A stretch of DNA of 5,322 bases from Intrasporangiaceae bacterium (GCA_012518475.1 JAAYSB010000370.1:1-5322); one strand, 5' to 3'. Counted from the stretch's first letter, positions 1 through 5,211 are shown. A program made the numbers and translations. Notes: generated by a model not told the origin, from the sequence alone.

Positions 1-579
1 GGTGTTGCCCTCGATGGTCTGCACCCAGCCGTCCGCGAGGGGCTTCTCGACGAAGCCGATGTGCGCCGCGATGTCCGACTTGCCGAAGATGACGAGGTCT
101 CCCGGACTCGGGTTGCGGGTGATGAACTTCCCGTTGGTGCGTCCCCACTGCTCGACGAACGGAACGTAGTACGGGTTGGTGATCGGCGGATAGTTCTTCA
201 CACCCCCCTGGACCAGGCACCACCGGATGAAGGCGGCGCACCAGGCGGATCCGTTCCACTCCGGTTTGACCGTCCAGTACTTCACCCGGTTCGAGCCCCG
301 GGGGCTCTCGAGGGTGCCGATCTCCTTCGCAGCGAGCTGTAGCAGACGGCCCGCGGGGGTGAGCCGGGCTCCTTCGGTGGGCGGTTCCGGAACGCCCTGC
401 GTTGGCTGGTCGACGCCCTGTTCCTCCGGCAGATCTGCCCCGTCGACGTCCTCGTGGACTGGGGGGCGATCGGCCAGCTCGCCCTCGAGGGCCTCCGGCT
501 CGAAGACCGTGTCGGGCACTTTGTCTGGCACGGTGTCGGGCCCTTTGTCGGTCACTTTGTCGGTCACGGTGTCGGTCAT
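1..579 (-). CDS. CHAP-domain peptidoglycan hydrolase, 3' end beyond the window
   Basis: The first 193 residues of a leftward gene are visible. The CHAP (NlpC/P60-like cysteine amidase/peptidase) domain starts near residue 78 with the family-typical segment AAKEIGTLES. It contains the nucleophile in SAWCAAF (Cys114), the expected His in DIAAHIGFVEK (His173) and the third polar position in QTIEGNT (Glu190/Asn192), where the window ends. Such domains cut the amide or peptide bonds of peptidoglycan. Residues 2-25 are six four-residue repeats (TDTV, TDKV, TDKG, PDTV, PDKV, PDTV), followed by an acidic, proline-rich stretch to about residue 70. There is no signal peptide, transmembrane segment or lipobox, so export would need a holin or another route, as for phage endolysins, or the protein works after lysis. 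The start at 579 is supported by AGGGAGG on the minus strand at 584-590, with a 4-nt spacer. The CHAP assignment is firm. The exact bond cut and whether the gene is phage-derived are unknown. Confidence 0.85.
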   Translation of the reverse strand, partial: MTDTVTDKVTDKGPDTVPDKVPDTVFEPEALEGELADRPPVHEDVDGADLPEEQGVDQPTQGVPEPPTEGARLTPAGRLLQLAAKEIGTLESPRGSNRVKYWTVKPEWNGSAWCAAFIRWCLVQGGVKNYPPITNPYYVPFVEQWGRTNGKFITRNPSPGDLVIFGKSDIAAHIGFVEKPLADGWVQTIEGNT

Positions 580-580
580 G
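509..580 (-). repeat. Six 12-bp tandem units coding for a (T/P)D(T/K)(V/G) repeat
   Basis: Read on the plus strand, six consecutive 12-bp units of the form (g/t)tgtcgg(g/t)c(a/c)c(t/g) lie at 509-520, 521-532, 533-544, 545-556, 557-568 and 569-580, each differing at a few positions. Because 12 is a multiple of three, copy-number changes would keep the reading frame of the CHAP gene. The units encode the first 25 residues of that protein, and the last unit includes the start codon. This looks like slippage-generated coding repeat rather than a mobile or CRISPR repeat, since there are no spacers. Confidence 0.8.
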
Positions 581-620
581 GATCCTCCCTGCGAGCGATG
601 ACGGCGGCACTGCTGACGTG

Positions 621-648
621 CGTGCCCCCGGCCTGGACGGTGGGCACG
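621..648. repeat. Inverted repeat, 7-bp arms and 14-nt loop
   Basis: CGTGCCC at 621-627 is the exact reverse complement of GGGCACG at 642-648. It lies 42 bp upstream of the CHAP start codon, within the probable leader of that gene. It could be a regulator site or a weak leader hairpin. With seven GC-rich base pairs and a 14-nt loop it may also be chance in DNA of this composition. Confidence 0.35.
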
Positions 649-684
649 TGAACCTGACATTGTGCCCGGTCAGCGATCCGGCGC

Positions 685-702
685 ATCAGCCCGGCGGCTG
701 AT
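685..702. repeat. Inverted repeat ATCAGCC-CGGC-GGCTGAT
   Basis: Perfect 7-bp arms flank a 4-nt loop, forming a compact 18-bp palindrome. It is immediately adjacent to the AT-richer island of the divergent promoter region. The position suits a dimeric repressor or activator operator controlling one or both flanking genes. No T-run follows on either strand, so a factor-independent terminator is unlikely. The binding protein is unknown. Confidence 0.45.
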
Positions 703-903
703 CCAGATCTGTGAGCACACCATGAATAGCCAAACGGCTCAACCTAACTCACTACTAGCCAGTAACCCTTCCCGTCTGCGGATCAGCGCTGCTACGCTCC
801 GGCGCAGCCCGAGCCATCGTTCCCGGACGCCCCGAAGGAGGTCGTCCGACGGCACCGGGCCACTCGATCCGTCGACGTCTCATCAGCGCCGGCCTCATTC
901 ACT

Positions 904-909
904 GAGGTG
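904..909 (+). promoter_or_regulatory. Ribosome binding site for the 229-aa protein
   Basis: GAGGTG sits 5 nt upstream of the ATG at 915 and is the only Shine-Dalgarno-like sequence near it. It decides this start over any downstream alternative. Confidence 0.65.
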
Positions 910-914
910 TTCCC

Positions 915-1604
915 ATGGCAGTCAAGGACGCCCCCCGTCGGAGCCGCAGCAGGGGCGGTTCCCGCGCCACTCTCGCCCGTGCCCAGCGCCAGGTCGGCGT
1001 GACCTTCGACAGCGCCGACCTGAGTCTCCTGCGCCGAGCCGTCGAGGGCGTGCCCTGGATCGAGGTCATGGGCCCCACCACGGGCCTGAACACCGGTGAG
1101 CTGACCGAGCAGCCCCTGACCATCCCCCAGGCCGACGCCCAGACGGCCCTGCGCGGCGTGGTCCGCCTTGTCGCCGACCTCCCGCGTGACTCCAACCCCT
1201 TCGTCGTGTGGCAGGACCGGGGCAGCGAGCTGTGGGTCGACACCGGATCGACCACCCTGGCGTGCAAGGTCGGGGTCGTGACCATCGGGGTGCCGGTGCG
1301 GTGCGACCAGCACCCGACGACGACGCGCATCGAGATCCCGTTCGGGGTCGGCACCCAGGAGCGTCCTGCCGGACTGATCATGTCGGCCCTCACGCACCTG
1401 CCCGGCCCCGAGGTCATCGTCGCACGATGGGGTGAGGCGCTCACCGCCTTCGCCTGGGAGTCACTGGTCGAGACGTCCCGACGTCTGTGCGAGCTGCTCG
1501 ACACCGACTCCAGGGGCCGGCGACTGGTCCCGGGCGGCATCGCCTCGGGGAGCGGTGTCCTGATCGTCCATGTCGTCCTCCCACTCAATGGTCAGATAAA
1601 CTGA
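915..1604 (+). CDS. Unrecognised 229-aa cytoplasmic protein
   Basis: I do not recognise this family. The first 25 residues are rich in Arg, Lys and Ser (MAVKDAPRRSRSRGGSRATL). A mixed alpha/beta sequence follows, including the segments VPWIEVMGPTTGLNTGE and SNPFVVWQDRGSELWVDTGS, and a middle part of alternating hydrophobic residues (LACKVGVVTIGVPVRC) that suggests beta-strands. No signal peptide, transmembrane helix, lipobox or known catalytic motif is visible. The start is supported by GAGGTG at 904-909, 5 nt before the ATG, and codon use has strong G/C at third positions throughout, so it is a real gene. It ends 5 bp before the MarR gene, and its last codons lie inside the probable MarR operator. 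The basic N-terminus could contact nucleic acid, but that is speculation. Confidence 0.8.
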   Translation: MAVKDAPRRSRSRGGSRATLARAQRQVGVTFDSADLSLLRRAVEGVPWIEVMGPTTGLNTGELTEQPLTIPQADAQTALRGVVRLVADLPRDSNPFVVWQDRGSELWVDTGSTTLACKVGVVTIGVPVRCDQHPTTTRIEIPFGVGTQERPAGLIMSALTHLPGPEVIVARWGEALTAFAWESLVETSRRLCELLDTDSRGRRLVPGGIASGSGVLIVHVVLPLNGQIN

Positions 1605-1615
1605 CTATCATGTCA
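1591..1615 (+). promoter_or_regulatory. Probable autoregulatory MarR operator with three GTCA half-sites
   Basis: GTCAGATAAACTGAC at 1591-1605 is an interrupted palindrome: perfect 5-bp arms GTCAG and CTGAC around ATAAA. A third half-site, GTCA at 1612-1615, lies inverted relative to TGAC at 1602-1605. The half-sites begin at 1591, 1602 and 1612, about one helical turn apart. The element covers the putative -10 box and the start codon of the MarR gene, so a bound dimer would block initiation. MarR proteins commonly autoregulate from palindromes of this size placed over their own promoter. Binding is inferred, not shown. Confidence 0.65.
1597..1602 (+). promoter_or_regulatory. -10 box TAAACT of a probable leaderless MarR transcript
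   Basis: TAAACT fits the actinobacterial TANNNT -10 pattern and ends 7 nt before the A of the ATG at 1610, so transcription starting at that A would give a leaderless mRNA. No Shine-Dalgarno sequence precedes the ATG. No good -35 is seen 16-19 bp upstream, where the sequence still codes for the end of the preceding gene. Confidence 0.5.
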
Positions 1616-2053
1616 AGAGGTCCCGAGGACGTTCATCCCGCAGCGCTCATGGCCATCGCGTCCCGGTATGCCGAGCGCCGCATCCTGCATCGAGTGACCC
1701 AGGCGGGCCACGCCGATCTCACGGTCGCGCAGGCGCGCCTGATGGCCCACCTGGACGACGACGGGACCCGCTTGACCGAGCTGGCGTTCCGCGCCGGGGT
1801 GACGAAGCAGACGGCCCATGTCCTGGTGGGGCAGCTCGAGAGCCGCGGGTACGTCTCGCGGGTGCCGGATCCGGCCGACGGGCGCGCTCGGCTCATCGTC
1901 CTGGCCGATCGTGGTCTCGAGGTGCAGAAGGTGGCGCGAACAGGCGAGGCCGAAGTACTGGCGCAGTGGCGAGAGGCCCTGGGGGCTGGGGATCTCGGTG
2001 AGCTGCAGCGCGTGGTGCTCGCGTTGGCGCGATGGTGCGAGGCTGCGGTGTAG
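1610..2053 (+). CDS. MarR-family winged helix-turn-helix transcriptional regulator
   Basis: This 147-residue protein has the usual MarR length and order. An N-terminal dimerisation helix (about 10-33) leads to LTVAQARLMAHLDDDG (37-52), the helix-turn-helix LTELAFRAGVTKQTAHVLVGQLESRGYV (55-82), the wing VPDPADGRARLIVLADRG (85-102) with the conserved Asp-x-x-Asp-Gly-Arg, and a C-terminal dimerisation helix. MarR proteins act as dimers on palindromic operators and often release DNA on binding phenolic ligands or on oxidation. The ligand cannot be predicted, and no Cys is present in the DNA-binding core to suggest redox sensing. The start at 1610 gives the full N-terminal helix. A later ATG at 1649 would remove part of it and also lacks a ribosome site. 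The gene lies 5 bp after the unknown gene and converges on topoisomerase IB, so its most obvious target is its own promoter. Confidence 0.9.
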   Translation: MSRGPEDVHPAALMAIASRYAERRILHRVTQAGHADLTVAQARLMAHLDDDGTRLTELAFRAGVTKQTAHVLVGQLESRGYVSRVPDPADGRARLIVLADRGLEVQKVARTGEAEVLAQWREALGAGDLGELQRVVLALARWCEAAV

Positions 2054-2065
2054 AGAACGCCAGGC

Positions 2066-3064
2066 TCAGGAGAGCAGGTCGAGAACGGCCTTCTCGAGAA
2101 GACTCTGCCGCCGAGCCGGGGAGGTGCGGGCGGTCATGCGGGGCACCTCGGCGACGGTGCCGGCCTCATAGAGGTCGAGCACGCGCGGGTCGATGTAGGA
2201 GTTCTTCGCGATCGTCGGGGTGTTCCCGAGGTAGCTCGCGACCTCCTCGACCGCGGCCTTGACCGCACGTCGCCGAGAGGCCTTGGTGTCGCCCGGCTCC
2301 TCCGAGGCCGCGAGCGCGGCAGCGGCGAGAACCGTGCCGTGCCAGGTCCGGAAGTCCTTCGCGGTGAGGTCCCCTCCGAGGACGGTCGACAGATAGGCGT
2401 TGACCGCGGCCGCGTCGAGATCGGTCCACTTCTTCGCGTCGTTGTATGCGAGGAGCCGCTTCGAGCGGGTCCGCCGCCTCCGCATCCGGGACAGCGCAGC
2501 CATGACGTCGTCGTCGTCGATCGTGATCGTGTGCTCGACACCGGACTTGCCCGTGAACCGGAAGACCAGGCCGTCCTTGGTCTTGCGCACGTGCTGCCGC
2601 TCGAGGGTGGTCAGGCCGAAGGAGCCGTTGGCGTCGGCATAGGCGTCCGAGCCGATCCGGAAGTAGCCGAGGTCGAGCAGCCGAACCGCCACTGCCGCAG
2701 CCCATTCCAGGGGCATCCCCGCTGCGTGCAGGTCGCGGGTCACCTGCCGTCTGGCCGCGGGCAGCCGGGCTGCGGCGGCGAGGATCCGGTCGTACTTGAG
2801 CTTGTCCCGCTTGACCCGCCAGTCCGGGTGGTAGAGGTACTGGCGCCGCCCGGCGTCGTCGGTCCCCACCGCCTGGATGTGGCCGTTCGCGATCGGGCAG
2901 ATCCACACGTCCCGCCACGCCGGCGGGATCGCGAGCGACCGGATCCGCTCGACCTCCTCAACCGGCAGCCGGTTGCCCTCGTGATCGAGATACGTGAACC
3001 CCTTGCCGGCGCGGCGGCGCGTCCAGCCCCGCATCGTCGGGCTCACCTTCCGCAGTCGCGCCAT
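2066..3064 (-). CDS. DNA topoisomerase IB (poxvirus/bacterial type)
   Basis: This 332-residue enzyme relaxes positive and negative DNA supercoils by transient single-strand cleavage, forming a 3'-phosphotyrosyl link without ATP. An N-terminal domain (about 12-90, with IPPAWRDVWICP and YLYHPDWRVKRDKLKYDR) precedes the catalytic domain. The expected active-site residues are all present: Arg136 in LGYFRIGSD, Lys173 in FTGKSG, Arg239 in KDFRTWHGT, Asn281 in LGNTPTIAKNSY and the nucleophile Tyr290 in SYIDP. Asn replaces the His of vaccinia topoisomerase, as I recall for the Deinococcus radiodurans enzyme, and the spacing is nearly identical to that protein. The length is normal for bacterial members. 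The ATG at 3064 lacks a Shine-Dalgarno but fits a leaderless start. A much longer open frame upstream runs antisense to the lipoprotein gene and is not part of this protein. The gene is divergent from the lipoprotein and convergent with the MarR gene, so it stands alone. Confidence 0.93.
   Translation of the reverse strand: MARLRKVSPTMRGWTRRRAGKGFTYLDHEGNRLPVEEVERIRSLAIPPAWRDVWICPIANGHIQAVGTDDAGRRQYLYHPDWRVKRDKLKYDRILAAAARLPAARRQVTRDLHAAGMPLEWAAAVAVRLLDLGYFRIGSDAYADANGSFGLTTLERQHVRKTKDGLVFRFTGKSGVEHTITIDDDDVMAALSRMRRRRTRSKRLLAYNDAKKWTDLDAAAVNAYLSTVLGGDLTAKDFRTWHGTVLAAAALAASEEPGDTKASRRRAVKAAVEEVASYLGNTPTIAKNSYIDPRVLDLYEAGTVAEVPRMTARTSPARRQSLLEKAVLDLLS
2079..2100. repeat. Overlapping palindromes at the convergent MarR/topoisomerase junction
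   Basis: TCGAGAA at 2079-2085 and TTCTCGA at 2091-2097 are perfect 7-bp arms around CGGCC. The right arm is itself part of the 10-bp perfect palindrome TTCTCGAGAA (2091-2100). The element lies within the last codons of the topoisomerase gene (encoding roughly SLLEKAVLDLL) and 25 bp past the MarR stop. It could form a hairpin in either transcript and help end transcription, but no T-run follows, so a terminator role is only possible. Confidence 0.35.
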
Positions 3065-3070
3065 GCGGAC

Positions 3071-3076
3071 AAGGTA
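3071..3076 (-). promoter_or_regulatory. -10 box TACCTT of a probable leaderless topoisomerase IB transcript
   Basis: On the minus strand TACCTT (TANNNT pattern) lies 6 nt before the A of the ATG at 3064, so transcription would begin at or beside the start codon. The upstream 15 nt contain no Shine-Dalgarno match. No convincing -35 is visible 16-19 bp further upstream. The arrangement mirrors that of the MarR gene. Confidence 0.45.
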
Positions 3077-3172
3077 TGCGGTGCGCGCCTCTCCCGCTCG
3101 GATCAGCGTGTGCACCGATCGGGTGAGCTGGGCGTCCAGAGGGTGAAGGGCGAGAGCCGCCCTCCACTGACG

Positions 3173-3178
3173 AAGGAG
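3173..3178 (+). promoter_or_regulatory. Ribosome binding site AAGGAG of the lipoprotein gene
   Basis: AAGGAG lies 6 nt before the ATG at 3185. It is the strongest Shine-Dalgarno sequence on the plus strand of the window and fixes the start, which in turn gives a complete signal peptide. Confidence 0.85.
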
Positions 3179-3184
3179 CCCACC

Positions 3185-4168
3185 ATGATCCGCCGCCTGC
3201 GCAGCACCCTGACTCTCACCGTGGCCACGGCGCTCGCGCTCAGCGCGTGCGGGTCCCGGGACGACGCGCCGCCGGCCAGGCCGACGACCTCCCCGGAGGT
3301 CACGGCGACGGAGACGACCGAGCCGGCTGAGCCGACGGACACCCCGGAACCCACAGAGTCGCACGGAGAGGCGACGGGCGACGGGGAGGACGCGACGCAT
3401 ACCCCCGACGCAGACGAGCCCACGGACGGCGGTTCCGCCGACGACGACGCGAGCAGCGGGGAGGTATCCGGCGTCCCGGTGTACTACCTCGTCGAGTCGC
3501 CCGACGGACCGCGCCTCGTGCGCGAGTTTCGCACCGTGCCGGACGAGGGCGACCTCGTGACCTCGGCCGTCATGGCGATGATGTCGGTGGCGCCGAACGA
3601 CCCGGACTACTGGAGTCCCTGGACGGCACCGGATGCGGCCGACGTGACCCGCGACGGGGACACCATCACCGTCGACGTGCCGGCGTCGGTGTTCGGCAGG
3701 GGTGTGGGGGCTGCGTACGAGGGGATGGCATATGAGCAGCTCGTCTACACGGTGACCGCCGCAGCCGTGTTCGACGGGAACCCGGCGAGCCGGGTCGTCC
3801 TGCTCGCCGACGGAGCCCGGGGCGACGGCTGGGGACACATCGGCGTCGGGGACGTGTGGACCCGAGGCCCGCAGCACGACGTGCTCAACCAGACCTGGAT
3901 CCTGTCACCGGCCGAGGGTCAGACCGTCCCCGCCGGTGAGGTGACGATCCGCGGCTATGGGGCGTCGTTCGAGGGCAACTTCATGGTCCACGTGAACGGC
4001 CCCGGCGTTGACGTCACGGAGCCGACGACTGGCACGGGCATGGGGTTCGGCGAGTGGGAGTACAGCCTCGACCTCGGGCCGGGCGAGTACACGGTCACCG
4101 TCGAGAACTCCTCCGGCAGGGACGACTTCCAGCCGCACACGGACAGCAAGACGTTCACGGTCCGGTGA
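3185..4168 (+). CDS. Secreted lipoprotein with GerMN and Gmad2 domains
   Basis: This 327-residue protein begins with a lipoprotein signal peptide: MIRRLRS, a hydrophobic core, and the lipobox LSAC with the acylated Cys22. It should therefore be anchored to the outer face of the membrane. Residues 23-96 form a low-complexity linker rich in Thr, Glu, Pro, Asp and Gly, as in many wall-spanning lipoproteins. A GerMN domain follows (about 97-222, from VPVYYLVESPDGPRLVREF through SRVVLLADG). A Gmad2 immunoglobulin-like domain comes last (about 238-327, from WILSPAEGQTVPAGEVTIRGY through EWEYSLDL and GEYTVTVENSS to TKTFTV-like end DSKTFTVR). GerMN is named after the Bacillus germination protein GerM, but both domains occur widely in bacteria that do not sporulate, and their role there is not well known; ligand or wall binding at the cell surface is the usual inference. 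The gene stands between divergent topoisomerase IB and the co-directional stress-protein gene, 91 bp downstream. Confidence 0.9.
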   Translation: MIRRLRSTLTLTVATALALSACGSRDDAPPARPTTSPEVTATETTEPAEPTDTPEPTESHGEATGDGEDATHTPDADEPTDGGSADDDASSGEVSGVPVYYLVESPDGPRLVREFRTVPDEGDLVTSAVMAMMSVAPNDPDYWSPWTAPDAADVTRDGDTITVDVPASVFGRGVGAAYEGMAYEQLVYTVTAAAVFDGNPASRVVLLADGARGDGWGHIGVGDVWTRGPQHDVLNQTWILSPAEGQTVPAGEVTIRGYGASFEGNFMVHVNGPGVDVTEPTTGTGMGFGEWEYSLDLGPGEYTVTVENSSGRDDFQPHTDSKTFTVR

Positions 4169-4220
4169 TCCCCGAGGTCGCGTCGGCGGGACCGCTGAGG
4201 CACACGGGCTACGGCGTGAC

Positions 4221-4226
4221 TAGGCT
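4221..4226 (+). promoter_or_regulatory. Candidate -10 box TAGGCT for the universal stress protein gene
   Basis: TAGGCT fits TANNNT and would start transcription near 4233, leaving a leader of about 27 nt that contains the ribosome site. No strong -35 is seen. The 91-bp gap after the lipoprotein gene also allows read-through, so an own promoter is only likely. Confidence 0.3.
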
Positions 4227-4251
4227 CGGGGGCAGACCGTTTCACGTCCTT

Positions 4252-4258
4252 GGAGAGG
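4252..4258 (+). promoter_or_regulatory. Ribosome binding site GGAGAGG of the stress protein, start ambiguous
   Basis: GGAG (4252-4255) is 4 nt from the ATG at 4260, while the full GGAGAGG ends 1 nt before it. The same element is 10 nt from a GTG at 4269, three codons on. Either start is possible; the ATG is preferred as the commoner codon, and the difference is only three residues. Confidence 0.6.
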
Positions 4259-4259
4259 T

Positions 4260-5099
4260 ATGTCTGCCGTGAGCACTGAGCCGATCGTCGTCGGAATCGA
4301 TGGGTCCCCCGGAGCGGCCCGCGCCGTGGACTGGGCACTGTCCTGGGCCAAGGTCGTCGGCTCCCCGGTGCGCATCATCGCGAGCGAGTCCGTGCCCCCG
4401 GGGCTGCGCCTGGACTCCCCCGGTCTCGGCGCCAAGGCCAAGGCCGTCATCGACGCCGAGACCGAGCGCCTCGGTGACAGCGCCTCCGGCGTCGAGGTCT
4501 CCCTCGAGCCGCTCGTCGCCCACCCCGTCACCGCCCTGCTCGACGCCAGCGAGACCGCGAGTGCCGTGGTCGTGGGCACCCGCGGCAGCGGAGCCTTCCA
4601 GGGCAGCGTCATCGGCAGCATCTCCGGCTCTGTCGCCGCCGCCGCGGATAGCCCGACCGTGGTCCTGCCCCCGGGTGCCTCCTCCGAGTTCAGTGTCGAC
4701 GGCCCGATCGTGGTGGGGTTCGACGGCTCCGAGTCCGCGCTGACCGCGGCGTCCCTGGCCGCTCAGGCTGCCGGCGCCGAGGGGCGCCCGCTGCGCCTCG
4801 TCCAGGCCGAGACAGGCGTCACCTCGCCCGAGGAGCCGCTCGATGAGGTCGTCGACGAGCTCCGGGCGGCCCATGAGGGCGTCGACATCGAGCTCGTCGT
4901 CGTCCCCGGTGGTGCGGTCCAGGCACTCACCGAGGAGTCCCGCGACGCGGCCTATCTCGTCATGGCGAGCCAGGGGCACCGGGGTGTGCCCGGATTCCTC
5001 CTCGGCTCGACGACCCGCGCGCTCATCCAGTCGGCCCAGTGCCCCGTCGTCGTGCTCACCATGCGCTCCGAGAAGCTCTGGCCGGTCCGCTCGCGCTGA
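4260..5099 (+). CDS. Universal stress protein with two tandem UspA domains
   Basis: This 279-residue cytoplasmic protein has two UspA folds in tandem, the form common in actinomycetes. Domain 1 spans about 8-137, starting PIVVGIDGS (Asp14) and carrying the full nucleotide-binding motif G-x2-G-x9-G-S as G106-TR-G109-(9)-G119-S120, then SPTVVLPP. Domain 2 spans about 148-267, starting PIVVGFDGS (Asp155), with A236-SQ-G239-(9)-G249-S250 and then CPVVVL. The first Gly of the second motif is thus Ala. Proteins of this class bind ATP and are induced by hypoxia, stationary phase or other stress, although their targets are mostly unclear; in mycobacteria several belong to the DosR regulon. I see no DosR box upstream. 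The acidic composition and the absence of a signal peptide or membrane helix agree with a soluble protein. The gene is followed by about 180 bp of non-coding DNA with a G-rich minus strand and a large hairpin. Confidence 0.95.
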   Translation: MSAVSTEPIVVGIDGSPGAARAVDWALSWAKVVGSPVRIIASESVPPGLRLDSPGLGAKAKAVIDAETERLGDSASGVEVSLEPLVAHPVTALLDASETASAVVVGTRGSGAFQGSVIGSISGSVAAAADSPTVVLPPGASSEFSVDGPIVVGFDGSESALTAASLAAQAAGAEGRPLRLVQAETGVTSPEEPLDEVVDELRAAHEGVDIELVVVPGGAVQALTEESRDAAYLVMASQGHRGVPGFLLGSTTRALIQSAQCPVVVLTMRSEKLWPVRSR

Positions 5100-5159
5100 C
5101 CTATTCAGGCATGGTGGGGTAGTTCCTGCGGGTGATGGCCCGGGCGGATTTCCCCAGTG

Positions 5160-5197
5160 CCCCGGCCCCAGCCTGCCCCCCCCCAGCCCCAGCCCGG
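5160..5197 (-). other. Potential G-quadruplex tract on the minus strand
   Basis: The plus strand has C-runs at 5160-5163, 5166-5169, 5176-5184 (nine C), 5187-5190 and 5193-5195, separated by two to six bases. The minus strand therefore meets the G3+N1-7 pattern with at least four G-tracts. It lies 60 bp after the stress-protein stop and 18 bp before the large stem-loop, between two genes that appear to converge. A role in pausing or termination is possible. The nine-C run is also prone to slippage. Confidence 0.6.
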
Positions 5198-5211
5198 ACC
5201 AGCGGAACACC

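Larger units (their letters stand above)
580..914. other. Divergent intergenic region between the CHAP gene and the 229-aa gene
   Basis: These 335 bp separate two divergent genes and show no convincing coding frame on either strand. They should hold the promoters of both. The stretch at about 716-770 is clearly richer in A and T than its surroundings and is the likeliest place for RNA polymerase contacts, but I find no clean -35/-10 pair. The best plus-strand -10 is TACGCT at 793-798, with a weak TTCCCG at 769-774. Two inverted repeats lie closer to the CHAP gene, at 621-648 and 685-702. No tRNA or riboswitch is recognisable. Confidence 0.6.
3065..3184. other. Divergent promoter region of topoisomerase IB and lipoprotein genes
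   Basis: These 120 bp separate the two divergent start codons. The topoisomerase -10 candidate is at 3071-3076. For the rightward lipoprotein gene I cannot pick a convincing -35/-10 pair. The remaining sequence is GC-rich with no clear palindrome. No small coding gene is supported. Confidence 0.5.

Noticed and set aside
509..580. CRISPR-like repeats
   Set aside because: The 12-bp units are directly tandem without spacers, lie in the coding frame of the CHAP gene and encode a tetrapeptide repeat.
792..1588. Two minus-strand open frames opposite the 229-aa gene
   Set aside because: Neither has a ribosome site or recognisable domain. The plus-strand frame has a ribosome site, a gene-like amino-acid composition and strong G/C at third codon positions.
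779..3108. The shared decamer CGGATCAGCG at 779-788 and 3099-3108 as a common regulatory site in two intergenic regions
   Set aside because: It is a single non-palindromic 10-mer match with no consistent distance to a promoter or start codon; chance is a sufficient explanation.
2066..3877. A 603-codon minus-strand open frame extending topoisomerase IB upstream
   Set aside because: The extension is antisense to the lipoprotein gene, has low-complexity Arg/Gly/Val-rich sequence, and matches no topoisomerase domain. The 332-residue product is already full length.
2339..4168. A 609-codon open frame on the plus strand covering the antisense of topoisomerase IB and continuing into the lipoprotein
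   Set aside because: The part before 3185 is antisense to a protein with all catalytic residues intact. The ATG at 3185 has a strong ribosome site and begins a perfect lipoprotein signal peptide.
4170..4231. CCCCGAG (4170-4176) and CTCGGGG (4225-4231) as a terminator or attenuator before the stress-protein gene
   Set aside because: The 7-bp arms are 48 bp apart, GC-rich and not followed by a T-run; this is expected by chance in such DNA.
4242..5210. A 322-codon minus-strand open frame opposite the stress-protein gene
   Set aside because: It is a mirror frame of a high-GC gene; the plus strand encodes two complete UspA domains, and the minus translation is low-complexity Gly/Ala/Asp/Arg.
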